Below the pieces are notes generated by a model, which was not told the DNA's origin, searched no databases, and saw nothing but the letters and a program-made list of their open reading frames with translations. DNA of 64,000 nt from Ceratobasidium sp. AG-K (taxonomy: Eukaryota > Basidiomycota > Agaricomycetes > Cantharellales > Ceratobasidiaceae). The stretch spans positions 5,332,001 to 5,396,000 of the forward strand of contig JAWNGF010000001.1 in assembly GCA_037039685.1 (NCBI GenBank), given 5' to 3'. Both the position numbers and the translations under genes were made by a program. Below, piece after piece: positions 1-11,854 of this stretch. The number at the start of each line of letters is the position of its first letter. Within the stretch, counting starts at the first letter, position 1.

Positions 1-438
1 GGCGACGTCTGAGCTTGGGTCCACGTACTAGTATTGTTGATGGATTCGAGAGGCCTTGGTTGGGTATACAAATTTTGCCGGAGGAATCGCGCCTAGATAA
101 TTTCTATCAAGTTCGCCAGTGCCTCTCACAATATTTGGGGCGCTGGAAGCAGCAGCTAGAGAGGGACCCGCGGGTTCACCCTCGACGTCGACTGTCTCGT
201 CTTCGTCATCCTCAAGTTCGGCATAGTTAACCACTCCACCGCGAGTTCGACGAGAAGGGCCAAAAGAAGAGGCGTGTGCCAATGCTGGCGCGGGTTGAAC
301 CGGGGCGCCGGTGTGGTTTGGAGGTACGGGCGCAAGGCCGATGGGCTGGATAAGCAGAGTGCTTCCTGTGCGCAGGCGCGAATGATAAGCAGTACCATTG
401 CCTGTCCATTGGATATGGGCGCATAGGGCGCGTTCCAT
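1..438 (-). CDS. SNF5/Sfh1-type chromatin remodelling subunit, 5' part only
   Basis: This looks like the N-terminal end of a SNF5 family subunit (Sfh1 of the RSC complex or Snf5 of SWI/SNF), which scaffolds ATP-dependent nucleosome remodelling in the nucleus. The frame opens with the ATG at 436-438 and reads leftwards out of the window. Seen in it: a start MERALCAHIQWTGNG, a proline-rich stretch, then RRTRGGVVNYAELEDDEDE followed by more acid, and ending YPTKASRIHQQY before a likely donor (GTACGT on the minus strand near position 28). An arginine-rich patch followed by 'VNYAE' and acidic residues is the pattern of fungal Sfh1/Snf5 N-termini. The diagnostic SNF5 repeat domain would lie outside the window, so the family call is provisional. 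It is divergent from the RAD4 gene, with 184 bp between start codons. Confidence 0.5.
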
Positions 439-622
439 TGGCGTACAGACATTGTCGCCTGTGGACGTCAGTTACAGACCCGCGTCTTGCATAGCCACAT
501 ACACTCAGGGTCGTGGTCAGGATACGCGAGTTAATGACTCAGCTGATCTCCACTAAACATGAGCTCATCGTTCTGCTTGCCACCATCGGGCGAATTATTT
601 ATCTGCTAAGACACTATATATT

Positions 623-3600
623 ATGGACTCGAGCGACGAAGAAGACATCTGGGATGAGGTTGAGGTACCGCTCCCCAATATATCTGAAACTATCGACATC
701 CCACTGGTTGAGCCAGAGACCCACACGCCACTTGAACAAAATATCGAAGTAACTATCACTAGGAAAGGCGGGGTGAGCAGGGAGCAGCAAGATCAGGCTT
801 TAGCGTGAGTACCATGAGGATTGCTTGGATGATCTAATGACTGAAACCCAATAGAAAACGCCAGGCAGCTGCTCATGATCGGCTGATTCGTTTAGAGTCT
901 CACAAGCTACACACGGTGGCACTCTTAGCTCGCTTTCCATCAGGAATAAGTGGTTGAATGATGAAGTGCTCAAGGTGCGTACCTCATGGGTTTTTGTCGA
1001 TAGCCACTGTTCAACTTGAGCTTTCAATAGGCTCGTCTGTTGTCGTTAGTTCCTTTACCGATTCAACACGGCTTTACCTCGATCAGGAAGAGTGCCCATC
1101 CAGACCCTGCTCGTCGGGGAAGGCTATTCGAAACGGCTCTCATCCGCCTGGTTGACTGGTTCGCCCCCTCGTCGACTTTTGCTACTCAGAACACGTACGT
1201 TGGTCGGTCGGAAGGCTGGTTTCGTATTAGTAATTCTGGCCATATCAAAACCCATACCTTCGAGGCTGCCTCTGAACGAATTCGCTTGCTCGAGAGGCGC
1301 GAGGTTGAGCGCAAGGCCCGCCAAGCTGAACGAGAAGAACGACGGGCGAAAAGAGCGCGAGCGAGGATCAAGGGCAAAGGAAAGGCTCGCGAGCACTCGG
1401 AGTCTAGCTCCGAGGACGAGGACGACTTGGAAGTTAGCGACTCTGAGACGAATGGTATGCCCCTGAACGCCTACGATCACCCAACTCAATCGCCAAGCAT
1501 GCCCTTCAACGCTCCGGGACTCGAGATATGGCAGCGCTGGTCTTTGTTGGGATTGTCAGGGCACTAGGGAATTCCTGTCAGACTTGTCTCGAGCTTACAA
1601 TGCGTATCGTGGTCGAAGCCTAAAGACTATTCTGGCCAGAAAACGCGTGGTGTCAAGGCAGGATCACTCAGAGGTCCTTCGGTTGCTGATGATGATCTCG
1701 AAATGGAAGAGGCCTCTATTCCCAGAGTCTCTTCATCTAGAATAGGCACTCCCGGCAGCGCTGGAACACGCAATCTTCCTGCTGTCACCACACCCCTCAA
1801 GGGGCAAGTCTATTGACCCCAACAGCGATAGCTCCACGCGTTTCAAAGATCCAGCAAGCGTAGACGAGGTCCCAATGCCAACCCAGGATCGCGAAGCGTC
1901 TGAAACCAAATCGACAGAGCGGCACGTCCCCCAACGGAGAGGATAGCAGAAGAGCCAAGGCTGTGGACACGGGGAATGATACCAGTTATGATTCGAGCCA
2001 CGCTCAGCCGCCAATCAAGCTTCGTCGGGCAAGACCAACAGGGAACGTACTAGGCGCTGCTCCGACAGATACCACCACGATTTGTCAGTTGGTGCGTCAT
2101 CGCAGTGTAGCCACCCTGTTCGAATGCTAACCTTCCCGTGTGATGATATCATGGTGCACTGCGATAGGCGTTGCAGGTTCGTGAGATTTAATCGGATTTC
2201 GTTATGACCGTAGGCGTTAACATCCAAATTGGCAAGCAGGACCCCCTACTATCTGGGCTGAGATCTTCTCGCGCCCTGACGGACGCTGGATCCCTGTCGA
2301 CCCAGTGCGAGGGATCGTTAACCGTGCTGGAGTGTTTGAGGAACGCGATAAAGCGGGAAGGAGAAAGGCTGATAAGCTGATGTACGTTGTTGCAATGGAA
2401 GAAGGTGAGTAAGTATGTTTGGCTCGAGGGGGAAACATGCACGTGTGGATTGGGGACGCGATGCAAACGACGGGATGTGGAACCAGGCGCGCCAACCCGA
2501 AAACCCCTTGGAATAACTACTCTATGAGCGAAATTATTTCGGAATATAATTGGCTAATATTTGGGTAGATGGATATGCTCGAGACGTGACTCCGCGCTAC
2601 GCGAAGAATTTCGGCGCACATCAAGCAAGGGCACGCGCGCGCGTTGCCGCGGGAGGCAAGAACGGGAAAGCCGAATGGTGGGAAAGCGTCATGCGCCTCT
2701 TGAAAAGGCCATATGCCCTGGTGAGCTTATTTCGTAGAATCGATCCGATCTCCGAATCACGCTTACCATCCCGATTTTTAAGCATCGTGATGATGTGGAG
2801 GATGCAGAATTATCGCACCAACGAGCTATGGAAGGTTTGCCGACTTCCATTGGCGCGTTCAAGAACCATCCAATATACGCGCTAGAGAGGCACCTTCGCA
2901 AGGACGAGGCAGTTCATCCACGTACGGAAATTGCTCACTTTAGAGGGGAGCCTGTGTTCCCGCGGCGAAATGTGCTTTCGCTAAAGCCTGCGGATGGGTG
3001 GATGCGCCAAGGACGAAGATTGAGGGAGGGCATGCAGCCTATCAAGATGACCAAGCCGCGGGCAAGCACCATTCGTAAGAAGCGAGAGTTGGAGATGCGG
3101 CGGGAGCAAGAGGGTGAGGTCATGGTAGGCGTGTATGCAGAGTGGCAGACGAGGTTTATAAACCTCCACCTGTTGTTGATGTAAGTTTCTGGACTTGTTT
3201 CGTTCAGAACTTGTTGCATTTGTCATTTAGGGGAGAATACCAACAAACGATTTTGGGAACATCGACTTGTATGTGCCGTCAATGCTTCCCGATGGCGCGG
3301 TCCATGTCCCACGTGAGTTCTCTTGACTGAAAACGCGCAACCTTCACTAATGCAATTTGTAGACAAAGGGTGTGCCAAAGTAGCTCGTAAATAGGGATCC
3401 ATTTTGCGGAGGCTGTGGTGAGTATTACAACAAATTCGCTTCATCACTCTAAATGTTTGGTGTCCCTGTTTCCTGGCTTGGAATTTGCCATGTCGCTGAC
3501 TCCTAACGTTACGCAAAGACTGGGTTTGAGTTTCGCAATCGTCAGGCAACTCCGATTATCACAGGCATCGTTGTCGCAGCGGAGAATGAACAAGTGTTTC

Positions 3601-4495
3601 TTGAGGTAAGGATCTAATCTCACTCGGACTTCGGTCCGTAGAAATATAACACTCATCGGTATTGCACCCAGGCTCTCGCGTCTCATACACACGCGGAGCA
3701 ACTGAAGGAGGCAGCCAAACGTCGCGAACGCGTCCTCCAACGATGGACACGGCTTGTCCAAGGGCTGAGGATTATCCAAAGGGTCAACGAGCAGTATTCG
3801 CACTCCGGAGATCATGGTGCCCACGTCGGGGAGATCGTTCACGAGGACGGGGACGAGCCTATGGTATGCTCTTTAGGCGTGATTTTAACTTGCCGCCGGT
3901 GAAATCTAATGAGATCATCTTGTTTGCTTTCTCAGGAACCCGGGGGATTTTTGGATGATCTTAGGGATGTGGTCCGGCCTTATAACCTCCCAGAAGCCCA
4001 GGCCATTGTGCCAAAAAAGATGCATAGTGGCGACACGTACGACACAAGGGATTCAGCATCACTAGCTCCCCTACCCAACGTTTCCCAGCCCTCAGTATAT
4101 GAGCATCTTGCTCACTTTATGGACATGGACGAGAATCTCAACCCCAAAGTGGCTCCTAACGAGGCCCCCAACGAAGCTGATCTAGGACCACCACTGACCA
4201 TGCAGCAACTCGCAGATCAGCCAATTGTGCACGCGCCAAGGAAACTCCCGAACAAATCGAGCCGGGTGAACTAACAACTCAAAATTCGGAAACTGAGCCT
4301 ACTCAGACCAACGTATCTCCACAGACCGATGACATCGATGCCGGAGGCCGAGCCGAAGACAGCCGAGTAAACGGTGCCCACGACGAGAGTAACGTAGAAG
4401 CTACTCCGAATTTACGCAGATCACGACGACGCAATGCCGCACCTATTCCTGACCCACCCCTCACGCGCATGCTAAGACCACGTCGCAAACCTTGA
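623..4495 (+). CDS. RAD4: RAD4/XPC-type DNA damage recognition protein
   Basis: Rad4/XPC recognises helix-distorting lesions and starts global nucleotide excision repair with its Rad23 partner. The protein begins MDSSDEEDIWDEVEV, an acidic start usual in the family; the second exon continues with 'HDRLIRLESHKLHTVALLA', the usual helical entry. A transglutaminase-like domain ends around 2240-2405 (EIFSRPDGRWIPVDPVRG) and 2565-2640 (DGYARDVTPRYAKNFG). Beta-hairpin domain 1 is at about 2840-2945 (NHPIYALERHLRKDEAVHPR, then GEPVFPRRNV), BHD2 follows, and BHD3 lies at 3245-3610 (PSMLPDGAVHVP, TGFEF, TPIITGIVVAAENE). The tail is basic and ends at the TGA at 4493-4495. At least ten short introns are needed. 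Near 4227-4306 the frame changes; an 80-bp GT-AG intron with a CTAAC branch site resolves it. Strongly supported as to family; some junctions in 1550-2230 are unresolved. Confidence 0.9.
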
Positions 4496-4661
4496 GGGAT
4501 ATCGGTGCTCGGTTCTCGGTTGATCGATGGCATTGGTTCAATTACGATTAGATCGGGTTTTTGTTATCTTAATGAACAGCTTTAGAGCTTAATAGACTTC
4601 TACTATGCGCTAAGCATGCGTTCAAGTTCCTTTTTAAAATTCGAAAGTGTAAATATATGCT

Positions 4662-6517
4662 CTAATAACAAATTAGCTTCGCAAAATGGGGACTGACCTC
4701 CTCGGGAATGCCAGCGATCAGTGAGTCAAATGCTGCGCTGGTTTGACTTGGCTCTTCAGATGGCGCACGTTCGCCTATCAAACCAGACCTGCTTGACGGT
4801 TGTGTAGTATTTGGCCCACCCGTGGGTTCACTTTGAGGCGTCTCCTGACCAATATCACATCCAGATGGAACAAGCATCGCAAAAGTAAGATAGGAAGTGT
4901 GACCGCGAACCTCACCAAATGGCTTTGATACAATATATCGCTCCGATTCCGAAGCCACAGGTAGCGCCACACCTGGATGGTGGGGGGCTCGCTTCGGTTT
5001 GGGCGGAGCTGGCTGTGTTTTCATTGGAGTGCTATCACACACGGGCCCAGCTGAGTTAAACGAATGATCATGACTCAAATCGTTCATGCAAATTGTACCG
5101 CCAAACTCACCCGCTGGCCTTGGAGACGTAGAGACTTCTGTGTCCACCTTGGCCTTTTTGGATGAGTCAATGGCTTGGTCCTCTCCATTCGCGTCCAGTC
5201 GTTTGCGCTTCTCGCCACGGCTCGCCGTTTCAATCTGTTTAAGGCGGCGCTCTTCTTTGCGCGTTTCAATGTCCCGAAGCCGGCTTGCCGCGGCTTCGAT
5301 AGTTTGCATAGGTACATTGCAGATGTCATGTGGTTTGACGAGGGTTTCGTACATTGTAACGCCTGAGTGTTCGCATATCCAAAGAATCAGCAACTCCAAG
5401 CAATTCAATCTAGCTGACTTCCAAACCGCCTCACTGACCTGTGAAACCTAATTCATTGAGAGCCGACACCGTTCGTAAAACTTGTTCCATGCAAGGACTG
5501 AAACAGCAAATGCGTCCAATGCGATCTTTCTGTACGAGGAGGTCAGACTTGACGATCAAAGAGACATCGATAGTGACGGCAAATTTGCAGTGATATAAGA
5601 TATACACTGACTTTGAGTGCCTCTTTAGCTGAAGCGACCGCTTCCCAAGGTGCCGGTAAATCCAGAAATACTATCAAAATCGTATGAGAGACCTGCCAAA
5701 CGCAAACTGACGATGCTAGGGAGGTGGGGTGGTGAAAACGGAGGCGCGTAGTGGAGAGCAAAAGTACGTTGCGGAAACAACGCAGAAGTGGCGAGGCCCG
5801 AATCGCATGGTACGTACCACTGTCAGCTGTATTGGTCAAACCAAAGCCATCTTTACAAACATTCCGGTGCTGTAGGTTTACAAACCCGTCCATTCCATGT
5901 CGAGAAAACTCTTCCCTAAGTGTATATGTTATTCGTAGTGAGCCGGAATACCTTCTTACTAACCTCGCTTTGCTTGCTCGCTGTTCATGAAACTCAAACG
6001 AGAAAAGTTTCCCACCAGGACCAACAGTCCGAGCAACACTGTGTGAAAAGGACCCAGATCCAGTACCTGTAGTAGCATGGCAATCAAAGGCAAAATTTAG
6101 GGGGCAGCACGATAGGGGACAGGTAGTGAACATACCCGCCTCAATCACCACACTACCGGGCTTGATGGCCAACCACATTGTAATGTATGATATATCAGCG
6201 TGATATAAAATTTGCGTCCTATGCGGGAGCGCAAGCGTCCATAGCTCGGGAGTAGGGCGCAGTACGTGGATAAATCCCCGACCATTGCGAGACGATAATT
6301 TCGACCCGTAACTAACTCCAACAAGGTCTGAATGCCTGTACACCCCATAGCGCCCGTTCAACTCTTTTCCTGGGGTCACAACAATCGATTGAACATCCTC
6401 ACGAGTCTGAATCGATCGCGGCTCTTGTAAGTATCACGTTTAAAGTTGCATTGGGGAACAGACCATCCACAAAACGACCACATCCCCCGCAGCGATGATA
6501 TTCGATTCTGACCACAT
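4662..6517 (-). CDS. TRM61: tRNA (adenine-58-N1) methyltransferase catalytic subunit
   Basis: Trm61 (Gcd14) with Trm6 methylates A58 of tRNAs, including initiator tRNA, in the nucleus. Exon 1 begins MWSESNIIAAGDVVVLW at the ATG 6515-6517 and is followed by a short intron and a second exon with 'EDVQSIVVTPGKELNGRYG', the typical N-terminal barrel. The substrate and SAM region reads GFIHVLRPTPELWTLALPHRTQILYHADISYI, then VIEAG and, after an intron, GTGSGSFSHSVART (SAM motif I), then FSFEFHEQRA and NVCKDGF. The C-terminal part (4.69-5.41 kb) has the family block for the subunit interface (FGEVRGHTSYLTFAMLVP) after a charged, low-complexity linker rich in Lys/Arg/Glu. The last codons near 4662 are tentative because an extra small 3' intron is possible. 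Several introns carry canonical GT-AG ends. Confidence 0.9.
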
Positions 6518-6910
6518 TGGCCCGACGTAGAAGATTCCCCGACCAGTGTTTCTATGTATTATCTCAGTTGGAGAAGGAGTGGTGGTGTAGGCGAATTACG
6601 AAATTTACAAAAGTCGGAGTTTTGAGCGCCAAAACAAACAACATCAGAGTTAAACCCTCCCGTTACCCAGTCTGCTTTTTGGCACGCACGCCCATGCTTT
6701 CGTCACGCCGAGCACGCCCGTACAACTGGATAGGGCCTATATCCGTGTATGGATCACTGATGCCTCAATTAGACCATCCTAGGGCGACATCCTCCTAACG
6801 ATCGATTGTACCACTGTATGGGTAGAGTGTTGACGCCGATTCTCAGGAATCCATCGCTAGAGACTAAACCCAGTATAACGCAAAAGCAATACCACGACTT
6901 CGGATGCACC
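6518..6910. other. intergenic region between TRM61 and an unrecognised gene
   Basis: This 393-bp stretch separates the divergent TRM61 and the plus-strand gene starting near 6911. No frame shows recognisable coding content and I see no RNA gene. It presumably holds both promoters; I could not name individual elements. Confidence 0.4.
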
Positions 6911-8443
6911 ATGGCTACTCTCCTGCCTTTGAACCAATCTGACGAACTGGCCAGGCTGTCGGTCAATCAACGTGAGTGTCATGTAGTTGACAATTGCATA
7001 GCTCTACATCGATTAAGCTTTTTGGCGTGGCCAAGAGGTATGCTCCCAATGTGACAGCCCGGTGCCCAACTGAAAGTAGAAGTGATATAAAAATGCCTAC
7101 CTGATAGGAGCAAACCAACATCTCACTATCCATTCAACCAAGTGGGGAACCATTGGCCATCATGGATTGCTCATTCAGTAGGTCGTTCGTCGAATATCGT
7201 CATTGGTGGAACTAATCGCACCTCCAAGTCTTTATGCTAAAAGCCTCTACCGTGGGTACAGCTCCGAGCCGACTCAAGCAGATACTGATCAACATTGCTT
7301 TCAGCTCGAGTTTGTTCACGTATCCGAGTCCGTCACGGACGTCCTCGGTGCGCACAGTTCTGCATACACTATGTGAATTTCTTTTAACATTCCATGGGTT
7401 AGGATTCGAGCAACAAGATCTACTATACCGCTCTATTACTGAGTTCACTCACCCTGTTGAAGCAAACGACATTCGCCGGACACTGAGGTTTGTCAATCAC
7501 CCCGTATCTAGTCGCCCAAATTCTAGGTCATTTAATCTAATGTTATATAGTGGAATTGTTCAAAATAACCGGGCAGCAAGTCTAGTATACCTTCAGCTTT
7601 TCCACCGTGCCCATCGCTTTGTAGTATGCGTCATGGTGGGCTTTATTATAATACCACCTATATATAAGCTAAATACGTCTATCTAAAGGCTAACAGTGTT
7701 GCCAACGATGTGAGTACGCTTGTGGTAAGGCGCACAATGGAGCTCACCGAGATCTTAGGTGATCGTAGGAAGCATATCCCAGGTATCGTCCACCGCAATT
7801 GGTGCTACAGCCCGCAATGCAAGTGCCGAGGAAGTTACCTCCGTCACAGAGTTAGTCCAGCCTCCTGGCGGTGTAAGTAGTCATTTCAATTGGTATCCCG
7901 ACCTTGAACTCATGAGATTTTAGAGTTGGGCCCCGTCCACGACTGCCTGGATTCGCTCTCAGCTTCCCAGGACTAGTTTCATACTAGACAGGTTCTCTTA
8001 GATTGCCCAATTACGCATTGTACCAACAGCGTGATCCTCAACCCTGATACATGCGTACTTCAACAGGGCGGATTTCTTAGATATGTGGTCGAGAGGGACG
8101 AAGCCTTGGTCAAGGTACGTCAAGTTATAATCTGTCGCTTTTACGCATATACTTACACCCAGATATAGAACTTTTTGATGAGCTTGAAGCGATCCGGAAT
8201 CGGAGCCAACGCCCCAACAAACATTGGATTTGCGTATCTCACATTCACAATGTGCACTTCGGGCAGACCTTTGAGAGCTTCGTGAGTACTTGACGCATTT
8301 AGCAGCCAGCGCTCATTTTCTACCTGTTTAAATTTAGCTCTAGGTCCGTACAGGCTCCAAACGAAGCAGACGAAGTGCGTGTCAGTGCAGTGGGAAGTGC
8401 CACCTCGGATGGCCTCGTTTTAGTTATCAAACGTGAGAACTAA
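6911..8443 (+). CDS. unrecognised multi-exon protein gene
   Basis: I do not recognise this family. A run of short plausible exons on the plus strand is separated by GT-AG introns. Exon 1 candidate starts at 6911 with MATLLPLNQSDELARLSVNQ followed by a donor GTGAGT. Further exon-like pieces: 'TNISLSIQPSGEPLAIMDC' at about 7115-7170, 'VELIAPPSLYAKSLYRG' to 'FQLEFVHVSESVTDVLGA' at 7190-7350, 'SVANDVSTLV' near 7693, 'VSSTAIGATARNASAEEV' to a donor near 7876, 'DCPITHCTNSVILNPDTCV' near 7990-8090, 'LFDELEAIRNRSQRPNKHW' at 8165-8275, and a last exon 'EADEVRVSAVGSATSDGLVLVIKREN' ending TAA 8441-8443. Composition resembles a soluble or secreted protein with a few cysteines. No catalytic motif is visible. 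Part of 7350-7690 reads poorly, so decay or a long intron is possible. Confidence 0.45.
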
Positions 8444-8827
8444 GTCTCTGGACTGACAGGTTTGCCTTGAAGGAGGTTCTTCGAATTCCATAATTGTATA
8501 TACGGCCGATGGATTCGAGATATCTCCAACTGAAAGAATTACTGTAATCCTAATATTTATTACCGGCCGTCCATAACCAGCTTGATCGAACGCCACGCGT
8601 GTAGATTGTCTGACAGTTGTGAGGCTCCAACCCCTTGGGTCCATGTGCCACCAACGGCCAGTCTTAGCCGATAAGTTTGTTTCGGAAAGGAATGTTATTG
8701 ATACAGGAGACACATCTACAAAATCATAGGGACAATTAAGAGATGAGATGATCATACTAAAACAATAATTATTCGAATACAGGCGCACACCCGAAATGAA
8801 GTTCAAACGAAAGACAGAGTGTCCCAA
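8420..8827 (-). CDS. possible hypothetical protein, single open frame
   Basis: A 135-codon frame on the minus strand starts MGHSVFRLNFISGVRL and contains natural-looking segments such as GRWWHMDPRGWSLTTVRQST and VINIRITVILSVGD. Its last codons overlap the 3' end of the plus-strand gene that stops at 8443. I recognise no domain. It may be a gene, a 3' exon of something larger, or chance. Confidence 0.25.
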   Translation of the reverse strand: MGHSVFRLNFISGVRLYSNNYCFSMIISSLNCPYDFVDVSPVSITFLSETNLSAKTGRWWHMDPRGWSLTTVRQSTRVAFDQAGYGRPVINIRITVILSVGDISNPSAVYTIMEFEEPPSRQTCQSRDLVLTFDN

Positions 8828-8861
8828 ATGCTAACACACAAAGCGCTAAGTCCTCGTAATA

Positions 8862-10901
8862 TCATGTGCGTGAAAATCTCCCACTGTCTTCGGTCAGAGT
8901 GGAGAGCGTGCCAGCCAGGTGGGCTTCACGCAGCCGTTTGCTGATCAATCGTGTGGTTCGCCTCGGGACCGAAGATCTTGTCACTCGTGCGGTTGGAGTG
9001 ACCCCACGAGGTGAAGGTGCGACAGGCAGGTGCGGTGAACGCTCGCGGTATACGGAGACCGAAGGCCGTGATTGGGCGCCTTCTACCGGCACGGCATAAC
9101 TCTGGCTGTCTGAAATTGAGAGCGATGTGATGTCGCGAGGTAGTTGGGTGTCTGCAACCACGACCTGCATGCTGATGCCATCTGTTCGGTCCAGTGCGGT
9201 GTCGCCGCTATGTTCCGATCGTACGCTGCCTTGCCGGGCAGGTGATTGAAGTAAAGGGGGGAGCCTTAGGCGCTCAGGAGATTTTATCGAAATAGCCGTA
9301 TGTCGCGAAGGGGTGAAGGCGCGACGGGGGGGACGAAACAGTGATGCATGAGGAACGGGTTCCGATGGGAATATATCCATATCGGGAGTCGCATCCCCAG
9401 AACGTCTTTTATTACGAGCCTTGTTGCGTGGTGGAATGCGTTGCCTCCACGCGTTGACTCCGGCAACCAGCGCAGATGGCCTAGCCGTAGGAGGGAAATG
9501 ATGTTCTGGAGCATCGATCGAGTCGCTCATCCTAGTGTCAACTGTGCGGATCGGCTGGGGCAGAAACGTGGCCTTTAACCGAGGAGCTGGTGAAGGACTA
9601 GGATTGATAATAGATGATGCAGGAAGATCGTCTTCTTCTGCGAGCCTTCGCTTTCCTGGCTTGGCCACGGCCCAAGAATGTTCGCCAATGATCTGTTTCC
9701 GTCGGTTTCAGCGGTAATCTGAAGCCGCCGGTTAGAACTTACCTCGGGAGCTACGTATAGCGAATTCATCCATGACAGATCCCTTGGAGCAACATACTTG
9801 TTGCTTTTATGTTCAGATTGCAAGGTTGCCGACAGGACCCAATGGAGTGTTCGCTCCATGATTGTAGGCTGAGCATCGTCGTACGAGTATGGCGGGGTAA
9901 TGAACGCCCGAGTCCATCCTATTGAAAATGTTTTCAAAAACCGAATGTTCCTTAAAGTTCTTTAAGACACACCTTGGCTGAAACACCCAAAGGCCCATTG
10001 CTCGTAAGATGTTACAAGAAAGAAATGACACTGGCGCTCTTCGCATCGATCGTGAATCTTGTCCTATAGCATCAGACAATAAATGCGACCAATTTACAAT
10101 AAACTCACGAATGCCCAGAGCTGCTGTGCCTGTCCCCAAGGCGCGTCATGAGGCATATTTGGCGTATTTGGCGTAAACTTCGGCACGTAATTTCTGAGCT
10201 GATCGGAGTGTGAGCAGCTAAGACACAGGTCGCAACTTAAGGCTTAGAACCGACCTCCCGAAGAGAGCAAAACGTGTTAAAATCATGAGGTGAAAGTACC
10301 CATGGTTCCTGAATAAATGCCGCTACTGTTGCTTGAGGCAATTCAGCATCGCATAGAGTGTACGAGGAGGTCGACCCAGTCGGAGATCCAGTTGAGCCTG
10401 CCAACGACGCTTTCTTTGTTGACCAATACATCGTGGCCACACCCTGAGCCAGGTGTGCGTAGTTTTGAGACGAGAACCATTGGTACTGGAGGTTGGACAG
10501 CACAAGCTCGGTCGCGGAAAGAATGGTGCGGCGGACCGCAGATGCAACGCAAATGATGCTATCGCTAGACGTATTAAGGAGGTTTAAGAATGGGTTTTGT
10601 ACTTGACGAGGTTGGGCATGGGTGGTAGTGGAAGGAAGATCAGACTGAACTGAATAGATACCAAACATCAGACGATGAGTGTTTCGGCGTGCTGAACATA
10701 CATACACGTGAACACATCATTGCTCAACTCGTCAATAGGCTCTATAAACAGCAGATTTCGGTGAGGGTTCGGGCGTTCAGCCAATCTGCCAAGATGGGAA
10801 CGGTGACCGGGAGCAGGCATATGAGGGGCGCCAGGCCCATGATGGAGTGAAGGCAAAAGTGCTGCTTTGCAAAAGAGTGCTGGATTCTCTGAAGGGATCA
10901 T
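8862..10901 (-). CDS. conserved basidiomycete-type hypothetical protein
   Basis: Function unknown. The start is taken at the ATG near 10901 (MIPSENPALFC); an ATG at 10820 is an alternative. Early exons carry 'RNLLFIEPIDELSNDVFT' and, after an intron, a segment ending 'AFIQEPWVLSPHDFNTF'. The central block is the recognisable part: 'KFTPNTPNMPHDAPWGQAQQ', then 'HDRCEERQCHFFLVTSYEQW' and 'FGCFSQGWTRAFITPP', a pattern I associate with basidiomycete hypothetical proteins found in many copies, without known activity. It continues through 'DLSWMNSLYVAPE', a 50-bp intron, then 'IIGEHSWAVAKPGKRRLAEE'. The remaining 260 residues are low complexity, rich in Ser/Arg/Pro with many RS and SP sites, and end at 8862. 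The tail looks disordered and possibly phosphorylated or nuclear; that is inference. Confidence 0.65.
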
Positions 10902-11667
10902 GATAATAATAATAAGTCGTTCCAGCGAGCGGTAAAGTTGGATGACAATCGAAAGCCGCCCAGCAGCGAGATGAGGGCGGGAAAGGCAAGGGTCTTCTGG
11001 AAAGTCGGAGGGCCCAAAGGTTATCAACAGATTTCAATGTCTCCTCTTGAAAGAGATTACATAGCGCTTCCGGGTGCGGGCATGGGTATGTTGGAAAGAA
11101 TCCCGATATTTTGTTGCTACACACAAAGGTTGGCAGTAAACCTAGACATCAAATTCACTTCGACGCCAACCCTCCCTAGTCAGTGCGTTGCGACAAGACA
11201 GCTTCAACACTCTAAATCAGTGAAAGGGATCGACTAATTAATCGCTGAGCGGAAGTCAGGTGCTGGATGGGCACCAGTGTCCAGATGCAAGGGGGTCTTG
11301 GACGATATCGGCGATAGGCAAAATGCTTTGTGACACCGGAAGTCATAAATCCTAACCTCAGGATTATTGAAAGCACAGCGTGCTGTTCAGTTGGCTGAAG
11401 TTAGCTCCTTTGCAGTGAAGCACGAAGCAGGGCTTATCTAACGGTCACATGACCTTGTACTAACAAAGGAAGATGCTCATGTAACAACCAACTAAACAAA
11501 GGAGGCGGTTTGGCAGCCTTCCGTTCTCAGTCGCTTGTTAACTCGACGTCGAGATTTGTCGGGAAGCGTATTGCCGACCGCCCTGATATATTACAGGAAT
11601 GCGCGTGTCTGTCAGTCATCTCCTCTCTCTCTACACCCCTCGTCCCTCATCCCAAACCATATTAACC
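10902..11667. other. gene-poor interval
   Basis: No frame here has convincing coding content on either strand. The last 60 bases are pyrimidine-rich (CTCTCTCTCTACACCCCTCG near 11620-11645), the usual look of a basidiomycete 5' leader, and run into the ATG at 11668. Confidence 0.35.
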
Positions 11668-11854
11668 ATGGCCTGCTATATCGATATTACATCTGCGGAT
11701 ATGTTCGAGGGGCCCAACAACACTTTTCCAGCACAACCCACCTCACACTCATTCAACGGTCTGGTTCATGGTTGCTGGCGGCCGCGACAACAGCCATATG
11801 CACTACCCAATCTCAAGCTACCCAGTTGACATCATCTTCAAAACGGTCAAGCAG
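11668..11854 (+). CDS. small coding fragment or decayed gene
   Basis: After a pyrimidine-rich leader, an ATG in good context (ACCATGG) at 11668 opens MACYIDITSADMFEGPN. In another frame the same stretch holds 'STVWFMVAGGRDNSHMHYPI' followed by 'SSYPVDIIFKTVKQ', ending at a donor-like GTTAGG at 11855, with an acceptor CAG at about 11930. The two natural-looking pieces are out of frame and no GT-AG intron of normal size joins them. This is either a small protein whose first exon I cannot place, or a broken copy. Product unknown. Confidence 0.25.
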
